A stretch of DNA of 64,000 nt from Arthrobacter sp. PGP41 (GTDB lineage: Bacteria > Actinomycetota > Actinomycetes > Actinomycetales > Micrococcaceae), in NCBI RefSeq assembly GCF_002953935.1, contig NZ_CP026514.1:3038001-3102000 (forward strand). The letters run 5' to 3'. Below the pieces are notes generated by a model. The model was not told the DNA's origin. It did not search any database and saw nothing but the letters and a program-made list of their open reading frames with translations. Within the stretch, counting starts at the first letter, position 1; every line of letters begins with the position of its first letter. The position numbers and the translations under genes are program-made. Of the stretch, positions 19,935 to 30,916 are shown in pieces.

Positions 19935-20012
19935 AAGTGAGAGAGCGCCGCGTGGAAGCCCACATTAAGTGAGAGAGGATCGGCCAGAAACCGACATTAA
20001 GTGAGAGAGGAT
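19935..20012. repeat. Right array of 32-bp repeats, inverted (three units)
   Basis: AAGTGAGAGAG occurs at 19935, 19967 and 19999, again exactly 32 bp apart. The last two copies are preceded by ACATT, giving the exact complement of the left-array unit. The second halves (for example GATCGGCCAGAAACCG) also match the left units loosely. The array ends about 28 bp before the ino1 stop codon. Confidence 0.93.
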
Positions 20013-20040
20013 CCCAGGGGTGGGCAGCCAGACTTAAGGA

Positions 20041-21126
20041 TTAGCGCTCAAGGTCTCCGCGTATGAAGGCCTCGACCTTTTCGCGGGCGAGGTCGTCGTT
20101 GAACTGCTCCGGCGGCGACTTCATGAAGTAGCTCGAAGCCGACAGCAGTGGGCCGCCGATGCCGCGGTCCAGGCCGATCTTGGCGGCCCGGATGGCGTCG
20201 ATGATCACGCCCGCGGAGTTGGGTGAGTCCCAGACCTCCAGCTTGTACTCGAGCGACACAGGCGCGTCGCCGAAGTTACGGCCCTCAAGGCGGACAAACG
20301 CCCACTTGCGGTCGTCGAGCCACTGCACGTAGTCCGACGGGCCGATGTGCACGTCCTTCGCAGCCAGTTCGGCCTCGACGTTGGACGTCACGGCCTGGGT
20401 CTTGGAGATCTTCTTGGATTCCAGGCGGTCGCGCTCGAGCATGTTCTTGAAGTCCATGTTGCCGCCGACGTTCAGCTGGTAGGTGCGGTCCAGGGTGACA
20501 CCGCGGTCTTCGAAGAGCTTGGCCATCACGCGGTGCGTGATGGTGGCACCGATCTGGCTCTTGATGTCGTCGCCCACGATCGGAACGCCGGCGGCGGTGA
20601 ACTTGTCCGCCCACTCCTTCGTCCCGGCGATGAAGACGGGCAGGGCGTTGACGAAGCCGACGCCGGCGTCGATGGCGCACTGGGCGTAGAACTCGGCTGC
20701 CTCCTGCGAGCCAACGGGCAGGTAGCAGACCATGACGTCAACCTTGGCGTCCTTGAGCACCTGCACGACATCCACGGGCTCTTCAGTGGACTGCTCGATG
20801 GTCTCGAGGTAGTACTTGCCGAGGCCGTCCAGGGTGTGGCCGCGCTGGACGGTGACGCCGGTGGGCGGCACGTCCGCGATCTTGATGGTGTTGTTTTCGC
20901 TGGCCAGGATCGCGTCGGCAAGGTCAACGCCGACCTTCTTGCCGTCGACGTCGAACGCGGCGGCGAACTCAACGTCACCCACGTGGTACTTGCCGAACTC
21001 AACATGCATCAGGCCCGGGATCGTGGCCTTGGGGTCTGCGTCCTTGTAGTAGTGGACGCCCTGGACCAGCGAAGCGGCACAGTTTCCTACGCCAACGATT
21101 GCAACACGAATCGGATGTGAAGACAC
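20041..21126 (-). CDS. ino1: Inositol-3-phosphate synthase
   Basis: A 361-residue NAD-dependent enzyme that converts glucose-6-phosphate to 1D-myo-inositol 3-phosphate, the precursor of mycothiol and phosphatidylinositol. The short actinobacterial/archaeal form is recognisable from [20 protein letters not shown] (NAD-binding start), [28 protein letters not shown] and [11 protein letters not shown]. It starts at ATG 21126 with AAAGGAG seven bases upstream. The upstream region of about 100 bp before the next hairpin contains AT-richer TTACTATG and could hold the promoter. It faces fhs across the 32-bp repeat cassette. Confidence 0.95.
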   Translation of the reverse strand: MSSHPIRVAIVGVGNCAASLVQGVHYYKDADPKATIPGLMHVEFGKYHVGDVEFAAAFDVDGKKVGVDLADAILASENNTIKIADVPPTGVTVQRGHTLDGLGKYYLETIEQSTEEPVDVVQVLKDAKVDVMVCYLPVGSQEAAEFYAQCAIDAGVGFVNALPVFIAGTKEWADKFTAAGVPIVGDDIKSQIGATITHRVMAKLFEDRGVTLDRTYQLNVGGNMDFKNMLERDRLESKKISKTQAVTSNVEAELAAKDVHIGPSDYVQWLDDRKWAFVRLEGRNFGDAPVSLEYKLEVWDSPNSAGVIIDAIRAAKIGLDRGIGGPLLSASSYFMKSPPEQFNDDLAREKVEAFIRGDLER

Positions 21127-21233
21127 GGAACTCCTTTGAGGACAAACGTCAGCCCGCCGGGTTCGCGTCGAACAAAGGTCGACGGCGGCGCGGCAGGCCC
21201 TGCGCCAAGCGGCGCGTTTTCATAGTAACCAAC

Positions 21234-21269
21234 AGAGTGGGACAAGGGCCTCTTCCCGTGTCCCACTCT
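21234..21269 (-). terminator. Stem-loop terminator after the aldo/keto reductase
   Basis: Perfect 11-bp arms AGAGTGGGACA (21234-21244) and TGTCCCACTCT (21259-21269) close a loop with further GGG/CCC pairing. It starts 22 bp beyond the reductase stop codon and precedes the ino1 promoter region. The T-run after the stem is weak (GTTGGTT). Confidence 0.68.
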
Positions 21270-21290
21270 GTGGATATGACGGCCGGCGGG

Positions 21291-22331
21291 TCAGACGGGT
21301 TGCTTCCAGAGGTTGATGTCGGACTCAACCGCGAACTCGTCGATGGCGTTGATCTCGTCCGCGGTAAATTCGAGGTTGTTGATGGCGGACAATGTGTCCT
21401 CCAGCTGGCGGACGCTTGAGGCGCCGATGAGGGCGGACGTGACTGGCGAGCCCTTCGGCTGGTCCCGCAGGATCCATGCGACGGCCATCTGGGCCAGGGA
21501 TTGCCCGCGGCCCTCGGCGATCCGGTTGAGTCCGCGCACGCGGTCCAGGTTTTCGTCGTTGATCATGCTTTCCCGCAGGGATTTGCGCTGAGCAGCCCGG
21601 GAATCTGCGGGGACGCCCTTGAGATAGCGGTCGGTAAGCATCCCTTGTGCCAGCGGCGAGAAGGCGATGGAGCCTGCACCCACCTGGTCCAGCGCCTCAT
21701 AGAGATTGGGCGAACCGTTCTCTGTCCAGCGGTTCAACATGGAGTAGCTGGGCTGGTGGATCAACAGCGGGGTGCCCAGCTCCTTCAGGATACGGGCAGC
21801 CTCGATGGTCTGCTCGGGGGTGTAGGAGGAGATGCCTGCGTAGAGCGCCCTGCCCGAACGGACGGCGTAGTCCAACGCAGCCATGGTCTCTTCCATGGGC
21901 GTTTCCGGGTCCGGCCGGTGGCTGTAGAAGATGTCCACGTAATCCAGGCCCATGCGCTGCAGCGACTGGTCAAGGCTGGAAATGAGGTACTTGCGGGATC
22001 CCCATTCCCCGTAGGGGCCGGGCCACATATAGTAGCCCGCCTTGGTGGAGATGACGAGTTCGTCCCGGTAGGGCTTGAAGTCATCCGCGAGGTGCCGGCC
22101 GAAGTTCGTCTCCGCGGATCCGGCCGGCGGTCCGTAGTTGTTGGCGAGGTCGAAGTGGTTCACGCCGAGGTCGAAGGCGCGGCGGAGGATGGCCCGCTGT
22201 TCGTCAAAGCGCTTGTCGTCCCCGAAGTTGTGCCAGAGGCCAAGCGAAATGGCCGGGAGCTTCAGGCCGCTGCGGCCGACGCGGCGGTAGGGCATGGATT
22301 CATAGCGGTTTTCCGCGGCTGAATAAGTCAT
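21291..22331 (-). CDS. mgrA: Aldo/keto reductase (YghZ/MgrA, glyceraldehyde-3-phosphate reductase-like)
   Basis: A 346-residue NADPH-dependent aldo/keto reductase. It has the family tetrad pattern: FDLANNYGPPAGSAE (Asp, Tyr), ELVISTKAGYYMWPGPYGEW (Lys) and DIFYSHRPDPETPMEET (His). The long loop after the lysine is characteristic of the YghZ subgroup, which reduces L-glyceraldehyde 3-phosphate and methylglyoxal. I chose ATG 22331, where homology begins (MTYSAAENRYESMPYRRVG); upstream in-frame codons run into a hairpin. It is flanked by stem-loops on both sides, so it is probably monocistronic. Confidence 0.9.
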   Translation of the reverse strand: MTYSAAENRYESMPYRRVGRSGLKLPAISLGLWHNFGDDKRFDEQRAILRRAFDLGVNHFDLANNYGPPAGSAETNFGRHLADDFKPYRDELVISTKAGYYMWPGPYGEWGSRKYLISSLDQSLQRMGLDYVDIFYSHRPDPETPMEETMAALDYAVRSGRALYAGISSYTPEQTIEAARILKELGTPLLIHQPSYSMLNRWTENGSPNLYEALDQVGAGSIAFSPLAQGMLTDRYLKGVPADSRAAQRKSLRESMINDENLDRVRGLNRIAEGRGQSLAQMAVAWILRDQPKGSPVTSALIGASSVRQLEDTLSAINNLEFTADEINAIDEFAVESDINLWKQPV

Positions 22332-22384
22332 GCGTTCCATCCTGCCAGTTGTGACGGACGCTACAGCGCAGGGAGCAAAAGTTA

Positions 22385-22412
22385 CGCCGCGGGCTGACAT
22401 CAGCCCGCGGCG
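22385..22412 (-). terminator. Stem-loop terminator of the glgX-treY-treZ operon
   Basis: Perfect 13-bp arms: CGCCGCGGGCTGA (22385-22397) and TCAGCCCGCGGCG (22400-22412). On the minus strand the stem is followed by TAACTTTTGC. It lies 21 bp after the treZ stop and 53 bp before the reductase start. Confidence 0.75.
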
Positions 22413-22433
22413 CAATCGTTGCCTGACCAGGGA

Positions 22434-24203
22434 TCAGGATTTCACAATGGCCGCACTCCAAGGCGCCAGGGCCAATGACTCTCCCTCAAGGGCGATAGCC
22501 TCATCCGTTGCCAGCAGGAGCGCACCGGGAACGTCCTCCAGCCGGACCTTGGCGTCCGACAGATTCAGCAGCACCTCAACGCTCCCCCGCCGGAAGCGCA
22601 GCCAGCCCGCGTCGTCGTCGAACGTCACATCGGTCCCGCCAAAGCCAAGCCCGGCAAGTTCCGCGTGCTCCCGGCGCAATGCCGTGAGGGAGCGGTAAAG
22701 CTCCAGGAGCCGCGCGTGGTCACCCCGGGCGGCCTCGTCCCAGTTCAGCTTGGACCGGCGGAAGGTTTCCGGGCCCTGCGGATCAGGAACGACGGCGGGA
22801 TCCCACCCCATGCGCTCGAACTCCTTGATCCGGCCTTCCGCAGTGGCCTTGCCGAGGTCAGGCTCAGGGTGGGAGGTGAAGAACTGCCAGGGGGTGCTCG
22901 CCGCGAACTCCTCGCCCATGAACAGCATGGGAGTGAACGGCGAGGTCAGCGTGAGGACCGCGGCCACGGCCAGCTGCCCGTGGGACAGCGACTGGGACAA
23001 CCGGTCCCCTGTGGCGCGGTTGCCGATCTGGTCATGGTTCTGGCTACAGACAACCAGCGCTGCAGGGTGCACCAGGCTGGCATCGATGGGCCGGCCATGG
23101 TGCCGCCCGCGGAAGCTGGAGTAGCTGCCGTCGTGCAGGAAGCCGTCCTTGAGGACCTTCGCCAGCACCCCCAGCGACTGGAAGTCTGAGTAGTACCCGG
23201 TGGTTTCGCCGCTGACGCTCACGTGCACCGCGTGGTGGAAGTCGTCGCTCCACTGCCCGGCCAGCCCGTAGCCGTTGGCGTCCCGGGGATACAGAAGGCG
23301 TGGGTTGTTCAGGTCCGATTCCGCAATCAGGGTTTTCGGCAGCCCCGTTTCGGCCGAGAGGGCATCGCCCAGCGCACCGAACTCCTCCAGGATGTGCACG
23401 GCCCGCTCATCGCGCAGCGCGTGCACCGCATCCAGCCGGAGCCCGTCCACGTGGTAGTCGCGGAGCCACAGCGCCAGGTTGTCCAGGATGTACTCGCGCA
23501 CCACGTCCGAGCCTGGGCCGTCCAGGTTCACCGAGTCGCCCCACGTGTTGGCGTCGCCCTGTTTCAGGTACGGGCCGAACCTGGACAGATAGTTCCCGCT
23601 GGGACCGAGGTGGTTGTACACCACGTCCTGGATGACCCCAATGCCGGCAGCATGGGCCGCGTCCACGAACCGCTGGTAGGCCGCCGGCCCGCCGTATCCT
23701 TCGTGGACCGCGTACCACTGCACGCCGTCGTACCCCCAGTTGTGGGTTCCGTTGAAGCCGTTGACGGGCAGAAGCTCAACGAAGTCGACGCCGAGGTCCG
23801 CCAGATAGCCCAGCTTTGCGGCGGCGGCTTCCAGGGTTCCCTCAGGCGTGAAGGTTCCCACGTGGAGTTCGTAGATGACCGAGCCCTGCAGTTCCTTGCC
23901 CTTCCAGCCGCCGTCCTGCCAGGCATGGGCGGCGGGGTTGAAGGTCCTGGAGAGCTCATGCACTCCGGCAGGCAGCCGCCGCGACCGGGGATCCGGCAGC
24001 GGGTGGCCGTCCCCGTCCAGCAGGTACCCGTAGTCCACGTCGCCCTCGCCCGGTGCCTCGGGAGCGGTCCACCAGCCCTCCGAGCCGGGCGCCGCCTCCT
24101 TTTTCACCATGGGGTACTGGCGGCCGTCCGCGAGCAGGGTTACCGACGTGGCCTCCGGGGCCCAGACATCGAAACGCTCCGGTCCAACATTCTTGAGGGT
24201 CAT
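22434..24203 (-). CDS. treZ: Malto-oligosyltrehalose trehalohydrolase
   Basis: A 589-residue GH13 enzyme that releases trehalose from the malto-oligosyltrehalose made by TreY. An N-terminal CBM48-like domain ([16 protein letters not shown]) precedes the barrel. Barrel motifs include [33 protein letters not shown] (region I), [12 protein letters not shown] (region II, catalytic Asp) and [13 protein letters not shown] (region IV). The ATG overlaps the treY stop by 4 bp. It is the last gene of the operon, and the cytosolic pathway yields trehalose from glycogen. Confidence 0.96.
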   Translation of the reverse strand: MTLKNVGPERFDVWAPEATSVTLLADGRQYPMVKKEAAPGSEGWWTAPEAPGEGDVDYGYLLDGDGHPLPDPRSRRLPAGVHELSRTFNPAAHAWQDGGWKGKELQGSVIYELHVGTFTPEGTLEAAAAKLGYLADLGVDFVELLPVNGFNGTHNWGYDGVQWYAVHEGYGGPAAYQRFVDAAHAAGIGVIQDVVYNHLGPSGNYLSRFGPYLKQGDANTWGDSVNLDGPGSDVVREYILDNLALWLRDYHVDGLRLDAVHALRDERAVHILEEFGALGDALSAETGLPKTLIAESDLNNPRLLYPRDANGYGLAGQWSDDFHHAVHVSVSGETTGYYSDFQSLGVLAKVLKDGFLHDGSYSSFRGRHHGRPIDASLVHPAALVVCSQNHDQIGNRATGDRLSQSLSHGQLAVAAVLTLTSPFTPMLFMGEEFAASTPWQFFTSHPEPDLGKATAEGRIKEFERMGWDPAVVPDPQGPETFRRSKLNWDEAARGDHARLLELYRSLTALRREHAELAGLGFGGTDVTFDDDAGWLRFRRGSVEVLLNLSDAKVRLEDVPGALLLATDEAIALEGESLALAPWSAAIVKS

Positions 24204-26527
24204 CCCTGTTCTCCATCCACCGGTACCAGCAAAGCCACGGGGTAGGTACCCAGGACATCCGCCACCGAAACGGCGCCCGGCCCGTAACCGGCGCCGGTCA
24301 GGGCATCCCGCATGGCTACGGGAAGCTCGACGGCGGTGTCCCGCCAGCCGCCGTTGGCCGCCAGCCCGGCGGGCAGCCGAGTGGCCAGTGTCAGGGCGCC
24401 CAGGGCGCCGCCGCTCCCGCGCTGGAAGGCGAGCAGGTGCGCTGCCGCGGAACCTGTGGCGGTCACGGGGCTGTAGCCCTGGAACAGTTCGGGCCGGTCG
24501 CGGCGGAGGCGGAGTGCCCGGGAGGTGGCCAGGAGCTTGCTGGTTTCCGTGCCCGCCTCAGGCAAGGAGCCGGCGTCGAGCTTTGCCAGCTCCTCCTGCC
24601 GGCGCGCGAAGTCCACGGGCCGCCGGTTGTCGGGGTCGGTCAGGGACCGTTCCCAGAATTCGCTGCCCTGGTACACGTCCGGGACGCCCGGCATGGTCAG
24701 TTGGACCAGCTTGGCGGACACGGAGTTGGAGGCGGCGCAGGAGTCGATCCGTGCCACGAAGTCCTCCACCACCTTGGTGACGCGGGCGTCGTCGAAGGCT
24801 GCGTCCACGGCTGCCTTGACGGAGGACTCGAAGTCCCCGTCCGGATCCGTCCAGGTGGTGGAGTTGCCGGCTTCGCGGGCGGCCTTTTCGGCATAACCCT
24901 GGAGCCGTTCCCGGCTGGCGGGCCACGCTCCGACGACCGCCTGCCAGAGCAGGTTCTCGTACGGGCCGTCCGGGATCGGGGCAAGTTCACGCAGCGCGTC
25001 CAGGGTGTCCGCCCACTCCCGGGGAAGTTCAGCGATGACCGAGATCCGTGCCCGGGCGTCCTCGCTGCGCTTGGTGTCATGCGTGGACAGCGTGGTCATC
25101 GACAGTGGCAGTTCCTGCTGGCGGCGAAGCATCCTGTGGTGGAACTCCTCAACCGACACCGAGAACTCAGTCGGTTCGGCCCCCACCTCCGTCAGCGTGC
25201 CCAGTCGGGTGTAGCGGTAGAACGCAGTGTCCTCCACGCCCTTGGCCATCACCATGCCGGAGGTCTGCTGGAACCGGACGGCGATGGGATTCGCGGGATC
25301 CAGCAGCAGCGGCAGCAGCGTTCCCACGGCGACCTCGAGCTCGGGCCGGGAGGCAGCGGCGGACTCGCACGCCTCCTTGAGGATCTCCGCGCCGGTGGGC
25401 AGGTAGGTCCGGTATACCGGGAACGCGGCAATGATCTCGGCGATGGCGTCAGCTGCCTGTTCCACGGTAAGCCCGTGGGACTCGGGAACCAGCCGGGCCA
25501 GGCGCAGGACCTCGGACCGCAGGATGCCGTCCGCGATCATGCGCTTGGTGCCCCGGATCATCCCGGCATAGTCCGCCGGGGCAGGAGAGTTCCTGAGGTT
25601 CGCGTCCAAGGCGTCCAGCGCCTGCTCTCCGGCCGGGTCCACGAACACCCGGTCCACGTCGGCCAGGGCGTCGTACCCGGTGGTTCCTTCACACGCGAAC
25701 TCGCTGGGCAGGACCTCGCCCGGTTCGAGGATCTTCTCGACCAGGACGTAAGCGCCGCCCGTGAGGTCCTTCAGCCAGCGCAGGTATCCCACCGGATCTG
25801 CCAGCCCGTCAGGGTGGTCCACGCGCAGGCCGTCCACCAGGCCCTCATGGAACCAGCGGCCCACCTCGGCATGGGCTTCCTCGAACACGCGCGGAGTCTC
25901 CACCCGGATCCCCGCGAGCGTGGTGACCGCGAAGAAACGCCGGTAGTTGAGCTCCGCGTCCGCGCGGCGCCAGTCCATCAGTTCGTAGTGCTGGCGGCTG
26001 TGCACCTCCTGCGGCGAGTCGCCGTCGGAGTACGTGCCCTCGGCGAGCGGGAAGCGGTGGTCGTAGTAGCGGAGTTCGCCGTCCTTGATCTCCAGCTTGT
26101 CCAGGTCCCCGTCCGAGCCCAGCATGGGCAGCCGGATTTTACCGCCGGCAAGCTCCCACTCGACGTCGAAGGCTTCGGCATACGGTGATCCCTGCCCCTC
26201 TTTCAGCAGCGACCACCACCACGGGTTCCGGGCCGGCGTTGCGACGCCCACATGGTTGGGCACAATGTCCACCAGAACGCCCATGCCATGTTGGCGCGCG
26301 GCCTTGGACAGCGCCACCAGCCCCTCGGGGCCACCCCGCGCCGGATCCACGGCGGAGGGATCGGTGACGTCATAGCCGTGGTCCGAGCCCTGCTCCGCCG
26401 TCAGGATGGGCGAAAGATACACCCAGTCCACCCCGAGGGATTTCAGGTACGGCACCTTTTCGGCAGCATCAAACAGGGTGAAGCTGCTGCGGATCTGCAG
26501 GCGGTACGTGGATGCGGGCACCCTCAT
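24200..26527 (-). CDS. treY: Malto-oligosyltrehalose synthase
   Basis: A 775-residue GH13 intramolecular transglucosidase that converts the reducing-end alpha-1,4 bond of maltodextrins to the alpha-1,1 bond of trehalose. The start [16 protein letters not shown] is typical, followed by [46 protein letters not shown] (catalytic Asp) and the C-terminal [18 protein letters not shown]. It overlaps glgX and treZ by 4 bp each, so the three enzymes are translationally coupled. Confidence 0.97.
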   Translation of the reverse strand: MRVPASTYRLQIRSSFTLFDAAEKVPYLKSLGVDWVYLSPILTAEQGSDHGYDVTDPSAVDPARGGPEGLVALSKAARQHGMGVLVDIVPNHVGVATPARNPWWWSLLKEGQGSPYAEAFDVEWELAGGKIRLPMLGSDGDLDKLEIKDGELRYYDHRFPLAEGTYSDGDSPQEVHSRQHYELMDWRRADAELNYRRFFAVTTLAGIRVETPRVFEEAHAEVGRWFHEGLVDGLRVDHPDGLADPVGYLRWLKDLTGGAYVLVEKILEPGEVLPSEFACEGTTGYDALADVDRVFVDPAGEQALDALDANLRNSPAPADYAGMIRGTKRMIADGILRSEVLRLARLVPESHGLTVEQAADAIAEIIAAFPVYRTYLPTGAEILKEACESAAASRPELEVAVGTLLPLLLDPANPIAVRFQQTSGMVMAKGVEDTAFYRYTRLGTLTEVGAEPTEFSVSVEEFHHRMLRRQQELPLSMTTLSTHDTKRSEDARARISVIAELPREWADTLDALRELAPIPDGPYENLLWQAVVGAWPASRERLQGYAEKAAREAGNSTTWTDPDGDFESSVKAAVDAAFDDARVTKVVEDFVARIDSCAASNSVSAKLVQLTMPGVPDVYQGSEFWERSLTDPDNRRPVDFARRQEELAKLDAGSLPEAGTETSKLLATSRALRLRRDRPELFQGYSPVTATGSAAAHLLAFQRGSGGALGALTLATRLPAGLAANGGWRDTAVELPVAMRDALTGAGYGPGAVSVADVLGTYPVALLVPVDGEQG

Positions 26528-28779
26528 TTTTTGGAAGACTTCCGTGAGCCCACCTTGGTGGTCTTCCCGGGCTCGGCCACCATGGGCGTTGTGAGCGATT
26601 CGGTTTCGCTGGTGGAGGTCTGGGTCAGCGCCGCCAGGGATGCGGCCACGGAGTGGTCAGGTTCAACTTCCTCGACTTGATGGGCACGCAGGACCACCAG
26701 GGACTTTGCTTCCACCGGCAGCGACTCCCCCGCGTTGACCGGCTTGGTGTCCGCGTTCTGCCCGGCGGTATCAATGATGACGTCCCAGGCCGGTGCGTAT
26801 TCGTCCGCAGGCAGGGTGAATTTGACGGTGTCATCGTGGGCGTTGAAGTACAGCAGGAAGTTCACGTCGGTGATCCTCCGGCCGCGGCTGTCCTTGCCCT
26901 GAATGCCGTCCCCGTTCAGGAAGACGCCCACGGACCGGCCGAATCCGCTGTCCCATGCTTCCGGTTTCATAGTCTCGCCGGACGGGTCCAGCCATACGAT
27001 GTCCGGCAGCCGTTCGCCCTCGCCCCGCAGCACGGGCCGTCCGTCGAAGAACCGGCTGCGGCGGAAGGTGGGGTGCTTGGCCCGCAGCGCGTTGACCGCT
27101 GCCGTGAACTCGATCAGTGGCTGGTCGACGGTGTCCCAGTTGATCCAGGTCAGCTCGGAGTCCTGGCAGTAGCCGTTGTTGTTGCCCTTCTGGGTGCGCC
27201 CCATTTCGTCACCGTGCAGGAGCATGGGAACACCCTGGGACAGCAGGAGCGAGGCAATGAAGTTCCGCTGCTGGCGGGCGCGCAGGCCAAGGACTTCAGG
27301 GTCATCGGTGGGACCTTCGACGCCACAGTTCCAGGACCTGTTGTGGGATTCGCCGTCGTTGTTGCCCTCGCCGTTGGCGTCGTTGTGCTTCTCGTTGTAG
27401 GACACCAGGTCCGCCAGCGTGAAGCCGTCATGCGCGGTGACGAAGTTGATGGAGGCCACCGGCCGGCGGCCGGAGTGCTCGTACAGGTCCGCGGAACCGG
27501 TGATGCGGGAGGCGAATTCGCCGAGCGTGGCGGGCTCGCCGCGCCAGAAGTCCCGCACGGTGTCGCGGTATTTGCCGTTCCATTCGGTCCACTGCGGCGG
27601 GAAGTTGCCCACCTGGTAGCCGCCGGGACCAACGTCCCAGGGCTCGGCGATGAGCTTCACCTGGGAGACTACCGGGTCCTGCTGGATGAGTTCGAAGAAG
27701 GTGGACAGCTTGTCAACGTCGTAGAACTCGCGGGCCAGGGTGGAGGCGAGGTCGAAGCGGAAGCCGTCCACGTGCATCTCGGTGACCCAGTAGCGCAGCG
27801 AATCCATCAGCAGTTGCAGGGAGTGCGGCTGGCGGACGTTGAGGGAGTTGCCGGTGCCTGTGTAGTCCATGTAGTGCTTCTCGTCGCCCTCCATCAAACG
27901 GTAGTAGGCGGCGTTGTCGATGCCCTTGAAGGACAGCGTGGGGCCCAGGTGGTTACCTTCCGCGGTGTGGTTGTACACCACGTCCAGGATGACCTCGATG
28001 CCCGCTTTGTGCAGGGAACGGACCATGGCCTTGAAGTCCTGGACCTGCTGGCCGGTATCACCAGTGGAGCTGTAGGTGTTCTGCGGCGCGAAGAAGCCGA
28101 TGGTGTTGTAGCCCCAGTAGTTGTTCAGGCCCTTGTCCTGGAGCGTGCCGTCATTGACGAACTGGTGTACGGGCATCAGTTCGATGGCGGTGACGCCGAG
28201 CTTCTGCAGGTGGGAGATGACGGCGGGATGCGCCACGCCGGCGTAGGTTCCGCGCTGTTCCTCGGGGATTTCCGGGTGGAGCTGGGTGAGGCCCTTGACG
28301 TGGGCTTCGTAGATGACGGACTGGTGGTAGGGAATCCGGAGGTTCTGGTCGCCGTCCCAGTCGAAGAAGGGGTTGATGACCACGCCCATCATCATGTGGC
28401 TGGCGGAGTCCTCGTTGTTGATGGAGTCCGGCTCGCCCAGGTTGTACGTGAACAGGGACGGGTCCCAGTCCACCTGGCCGTGCACGGCCTTGGCATAGGG
28501 GTCCAGCAGGAGCTTGTTGGGGTTGAAACGGTTGCCCGACGCGGGGTCGTACGGGCCGTGGACCCGGTAGCCGTACTTCTGGCCCGGCTGGACCTGCGGG
28601 ATGTAGCAGTGCCAGACGTACCCGTCCACCTCGTCCAGGGTAATGCGGGTTTCCTTGCCGTCGTCGTCGAAGAGGCAAAGTTCGACTTTTTCTGCTCGTT
28701 CGCTGAACAGGGCAAAGTTGGTGCCGGTTCCGTTATAGGTGGCGCCAAGGGGATAAGCCGATCCAGGCCAGACTTCCAT
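26524..28779 (-). CDS. glgX: Glycogen debranching enzyme GlgX (TreX)
   Basis: A 751-residue isoamylase-type GH13 enzyme. The N-terminus [20 protein letters not shown] is the CBM48 domain. Barrel motifs are [29 protein letters not shown] (catalytic Asp), and [19 protein letters not shown]. It removes short branches from glycogen, supplying linear maltodextrins to TreY. It is the first gene of the treX-Y-Z operon. The C-terminus has a Lys/Ser-rich tail (GSRKSSKK) longer than in E. coli GlgX. The 68-bp gap to nnr could hold the promoter. Confidence 0.96.
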   Translation of the reverse strand: MEVWPGSAYPLGATYNGTGTNFALFSERAEKVELCLFDDDGKETRITLDEVDGYVWHCYIPQVQPGQKYGYRVHGPYDPASGNRFNPNKLLLDPYAKAVHGQVDWDPSLFTYNLGEPDSINNEDSASHMMMGVVINPFFDWDGDQNLRIPYHQSVIYEAHVKGLTQLHPEIPEEQRGTYAGVAHPAVISHLQKLGVTAIELMPVHQFVNDGTLQDKGLNNYWGYNTIGFFAPQNTYSSTGDTGQQVQDFKAMVRSLHKAGIEVILDVVYNHTAEGNHLGPTLSFKGIDNAAYYRLMEGDEKHYMDYTGTGNSLNVRQPHSLQLLMDSLRYWVTEMHVDGFRFDLASTLAREFYDVDKLSTFFELIQQDPVVSQVKLIAEPWDVGPGGYQVGNFPPQWTEWNGKYRDTVRDFWRGEPATLGEFASRITGSADLYEHSGRRPVASINFVTAHDGFTLADLVSYNEKHNDANGEGNNDGESHNRSWNCGVEGPTDDPEVLGLRARQQRNFIASLLLSQGVPMLLHGDEMGRTQKGNNNGYCQDSELTWINWDTVDQPLIEFTAAVNALRAKHPTFRRSRFFDGRPVLRGEGERLPDIVWLDPSGETMKPEAWDSGFGRSVGVFLNGDGIQGKDSRGRRITDVNFLLYFNAHDDTVKFTLPADEYAPAWDVIIDTAGQNADTKPVNAGESLPVEAKSLVVLRAHQVEEVEPDHSVAASLAALTQTSTSETESLTTPMVAEPGKTTKVGSRKSSKK

Positions 28780-28847
28780 AATGCTCCTCTTTGTGATTCG
28801 GCAGCAGAGGAGCAGGAGCGCCCCTACTGCCGGATGCGAACTAATGC

Positions 28848-30443
28848 CTACCGTAACGGCTGGCTGTGACTATTACATTTCCCGGCCCCAGAGTTACTAA
28901 GCATGCTGACTTTACCCCACACTTCGGGTAAGGCGTCGGCAATTCCGCCAGCAGCGATCGGACCACCGGAGCGCGCGTCCGACGCCGACGTGCCGGCTTT
29001 CCCGTGCAGGGCGGCTCCCAGCGCGGCAATAACGGCCCAACGCGCCTCCCCGTCAACGCCCGCCTTCCGGAAGCGTCCGACGTCGGAACCTTCCTGGGCG
29101 AGCAGCGCGCCGATGATGCCAGCGAGGACATCGCCGCTGCCGGCGGTGGCGAGCCAGGGTGTGCCGTCAGCCTGGCTGTACACGCTGCCGGAGGGTGCGG
29201 CCACCAGGGTGGTTGCACCCTTGAGCAGCACTGTGGCCCCGGTCAGCCGGGAAGCCTTGCGAACGGCGGCCAGGGTCCCGGCTTCCACGGTTTCCCGGTC
29301 CTCCGTCCGGCCAAGGCGCCGCAGGAGCGCGGCAAGCTCGCCGGCATGCGGGGTGAGGACAACCTGCGGGGCCAAGACATCGGGAAGGGCGGGCAGGGCC
29401 CCGGCATCTGCCACGACCGGAAGCCCTGAGTCCACGGCGTCGCGGGCGCGCTGGAGCTGGTCGTGGTCCCCGGGACCCATGCCCGAGCCCACCAGCCAGG
29501 CCTGGACGCGGTTCTCCGCAACAGTGCCGGTACTGCAGACCACTTCGGGGCAGGACCGGCGCACCAGGTCCGCGACTTCGGGCGGACCGAGGTAACGGAC
29601 CATCCCCACCCCGGCGGCGAGCGCACCCCGGCATGCCAGGACGGCGGCGCCCGGATAATCTGCGGAGCCGGCCACCACGCCCAGTACCCCGCGCGAGTAC
29701 TTGTGGGCCCGGCGGGCAGGGCGTGGGAGAAGCCGGGCAATGTCCACGTCCTGGAGCCGGCGCAGCGAAGGTTCCGGCAGGTGTTCCTCGATGCCGATCC
29801 GCACTACTTCCACCCTGCCGGCATAGTCGGCGCCGGGGTCGGCCAGCAGGCCGGCCTTGGCACCGCCGAAGGTGACGGTCAGGTCAGCCGGCAGCACAGG
29901 CTGGGACACTTCCCCCGTGTCGGCGTCCACGCCGCTGGGAAGGTCGCAGGCCACAACAAAGTTGTGTCCGTCGCGGCTGGCTCCACGCTCGGCGAGGGCG
30001 GCTACGAGGCTTGCAGCACTTCCCCGCAACCCGCCTTGCGCACCTGTGCCCAGCACGGCATCGATCACGACGTCGGCGCGGGCCGTTTCTTCCGCGAGTT
30101 TCCCGGGTGCCGCTTCCGGGAGGCGGCGGACCAGGCCGCCGGCGCGCTCAAAAGCAGCCAACGCCAGTGCGTGGGCGGAATCGCCGGTGAGGACCGCCGT
30201 CGTGCGCATGCCCCGGGCGGCAAGGAAAGAGGCCGCGTACAGTCCGTCCCCGCCGTTGTTGCCCTTGCCGGCAAGCACCGCGACGCTGGCGCCGTAGGCG
30301 CGGCGGCCGCGGGCCTTCAGCTCCGCGATGACCGCGTTGGCCAGGCCGTGGGCGGCGCGCTGCATGAGGGCGTCCCCCAGGCCGGAGGCGAGGATCGGTT
30401 CCTCGGCCTGCCGGACCTGGCTGCCGGTGTAGGCGCTGATCAC
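28848..30443 (-). CDS. nnr: Bifunctional NAD(P)HX epimerase/dehydratase
   Basis: A 531-residue fusion that repairs hydrated NAD(P)H. The N-terminal YjeF_N epimerase has VLAGKGNNGGDGLYAA; the C-terminal ADP/ATP-dependent dehydratase, a ribokinase-like fold, has VVLTPHAGELAALLRR and ATAGSGDVLAGIIGALL. Both active regions look intact. It starts 28 bp after acpS on the same strand and is likely co-transcribed with it. The last 20 or so residues (SNSGAGKCNSHSQPLR) are poorly conserved-looking and may reflect read-through past an ancestral stop. Confidence 0.94.
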   Translation of the reverse strand: MISAYTGSQVRQAEEPILASGLGDALMQRAAHGLANAVIAELKARGRRAYGASVAVLAGKGNNGGDGLYAASFLAARGMRTTAVLTGDSAHALALAAFERAGGLVRRLPEAAPGKLAEETARADVVIDAVLGTGAQGGLRGSAASLVAALAERGASRDGHNFVVACDLPSGVDADTGEVSQPVLPADLTVTFGGAKAGLLADPGADYAGRVEVVRIGIEEHLPEPSLRRLQDVDIARLLPRPARRAHKYSRGVLGVVAGSADYPGAAVLACRGALAAGVGMVRYLGPPEVADLVRRSCPEVVCSTGTVAENRVQAWLVGSGMGPGDHDQLQRARDAVDSGLPVVADAGALPALPDVLAPQVVLTPHAGELAALLRRLGRTEDRETVEAGTLAAVRKASRLTGATVLLKGATTLVAAPSGSVYSQADGTPWLATAGSGDVLAGIIGALLAQEGSDVGRFRKAGVDGEARWAVIAALGAALHGKAGTSASDARSGGPIAAGGIADALPEVWGKVSMLSNSGAGKCNSHSQPLR

Positions 30444-30471
30444 GTGTCAGTCCTGTGACGGCCGGAGCAGC

Positions 30472-30819
30472 TCAGCCTTCGGCCAGGACCGTCGCAGTGG
30501 CGATGCCGCCGTCGTGGCTGATGGAGAGGTGCCAGCGCTTGACGCCCTTGGCCTCTGCGACGGCCAGCACGGTGCCCTTGACCTGGACGGTGGGCCCGTT
30601 GTGGTCCAGGCCGATCCAGCAGTCCTGCCAGTTCATGCCGGCCGGCGCGCCCAGGACCTTGGCTACAGCTTCCTTCGCGGCAAACCGCGCGGCGAGGGAC
30701 CTGGTGTTCAGTTCCCGCTCAGCCGGTACGAACAGCCGGTCCCGGAGGCCGGGGGTGCGCTCAAGCTGGCGGCCGAACCGCTCGATGTCTACAACGTCTA
30801 CGCCAATGCCAACAATCAT
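30472..30819 (-). CDS. acpS: Holo-[acyl-carrier-protein] synthase
   Basis: A 115-residue AcpS that moves 4'-phosphopantetheine from CoA to acyl carrier protein. The metal-binding aspartate lies in [14 protein letters not shown] and the glutamate in [19 protein letters not shown] 30819 is chosen because the protein begins exactly at the first beta strand. It lies just upstream of nnr on the same strand, and coaA, for CoA synthesis, lies 2.3 kb away. Confidence 0.94.
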   Translation of the reverse strand: MIVGIGVDVVDIERFGRQLERTPGLRDRLFVPAERELNTRSLAARFAAKEAVAKVLGAPAGMNWQDCWIGLDHNGPTVQVKGTVLAVAEAKGVKRWHLSISHDGGIATATVLAEG

Positions 30820-30916
30820 GCGGCTTATTCTACGGTGACGCCCCCGGCCCGCTGTGCGCAGCACGCCTGGCAGCCTGCTGCTGGCTTGCTGACTCAGGCC
30901 CCGGTCAACCGGCAGC

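Noticed and set aside
19688..19972. 94-residue frame inside the repeat cassette as a gene
   Set aside because: It is Arg/His-rich shadow-like sequence that runs into the repeat array, with no ribosome binding site and no recognisable family.
19550..20012. CRISPR array
   Set aside because: The period of 32 bp leaves only about 16 variable bases, the second half of each unit is itself similar between copies, the arrays are inverted to each other and no cas gene is present.
26653..28869. 738-residue open frame opposite glgX
   Set aside because: It lies fully antisense to glgX, whose catalytic motifs are intact. The translated sequence is Val/Gly/His-rich shadow sequence.
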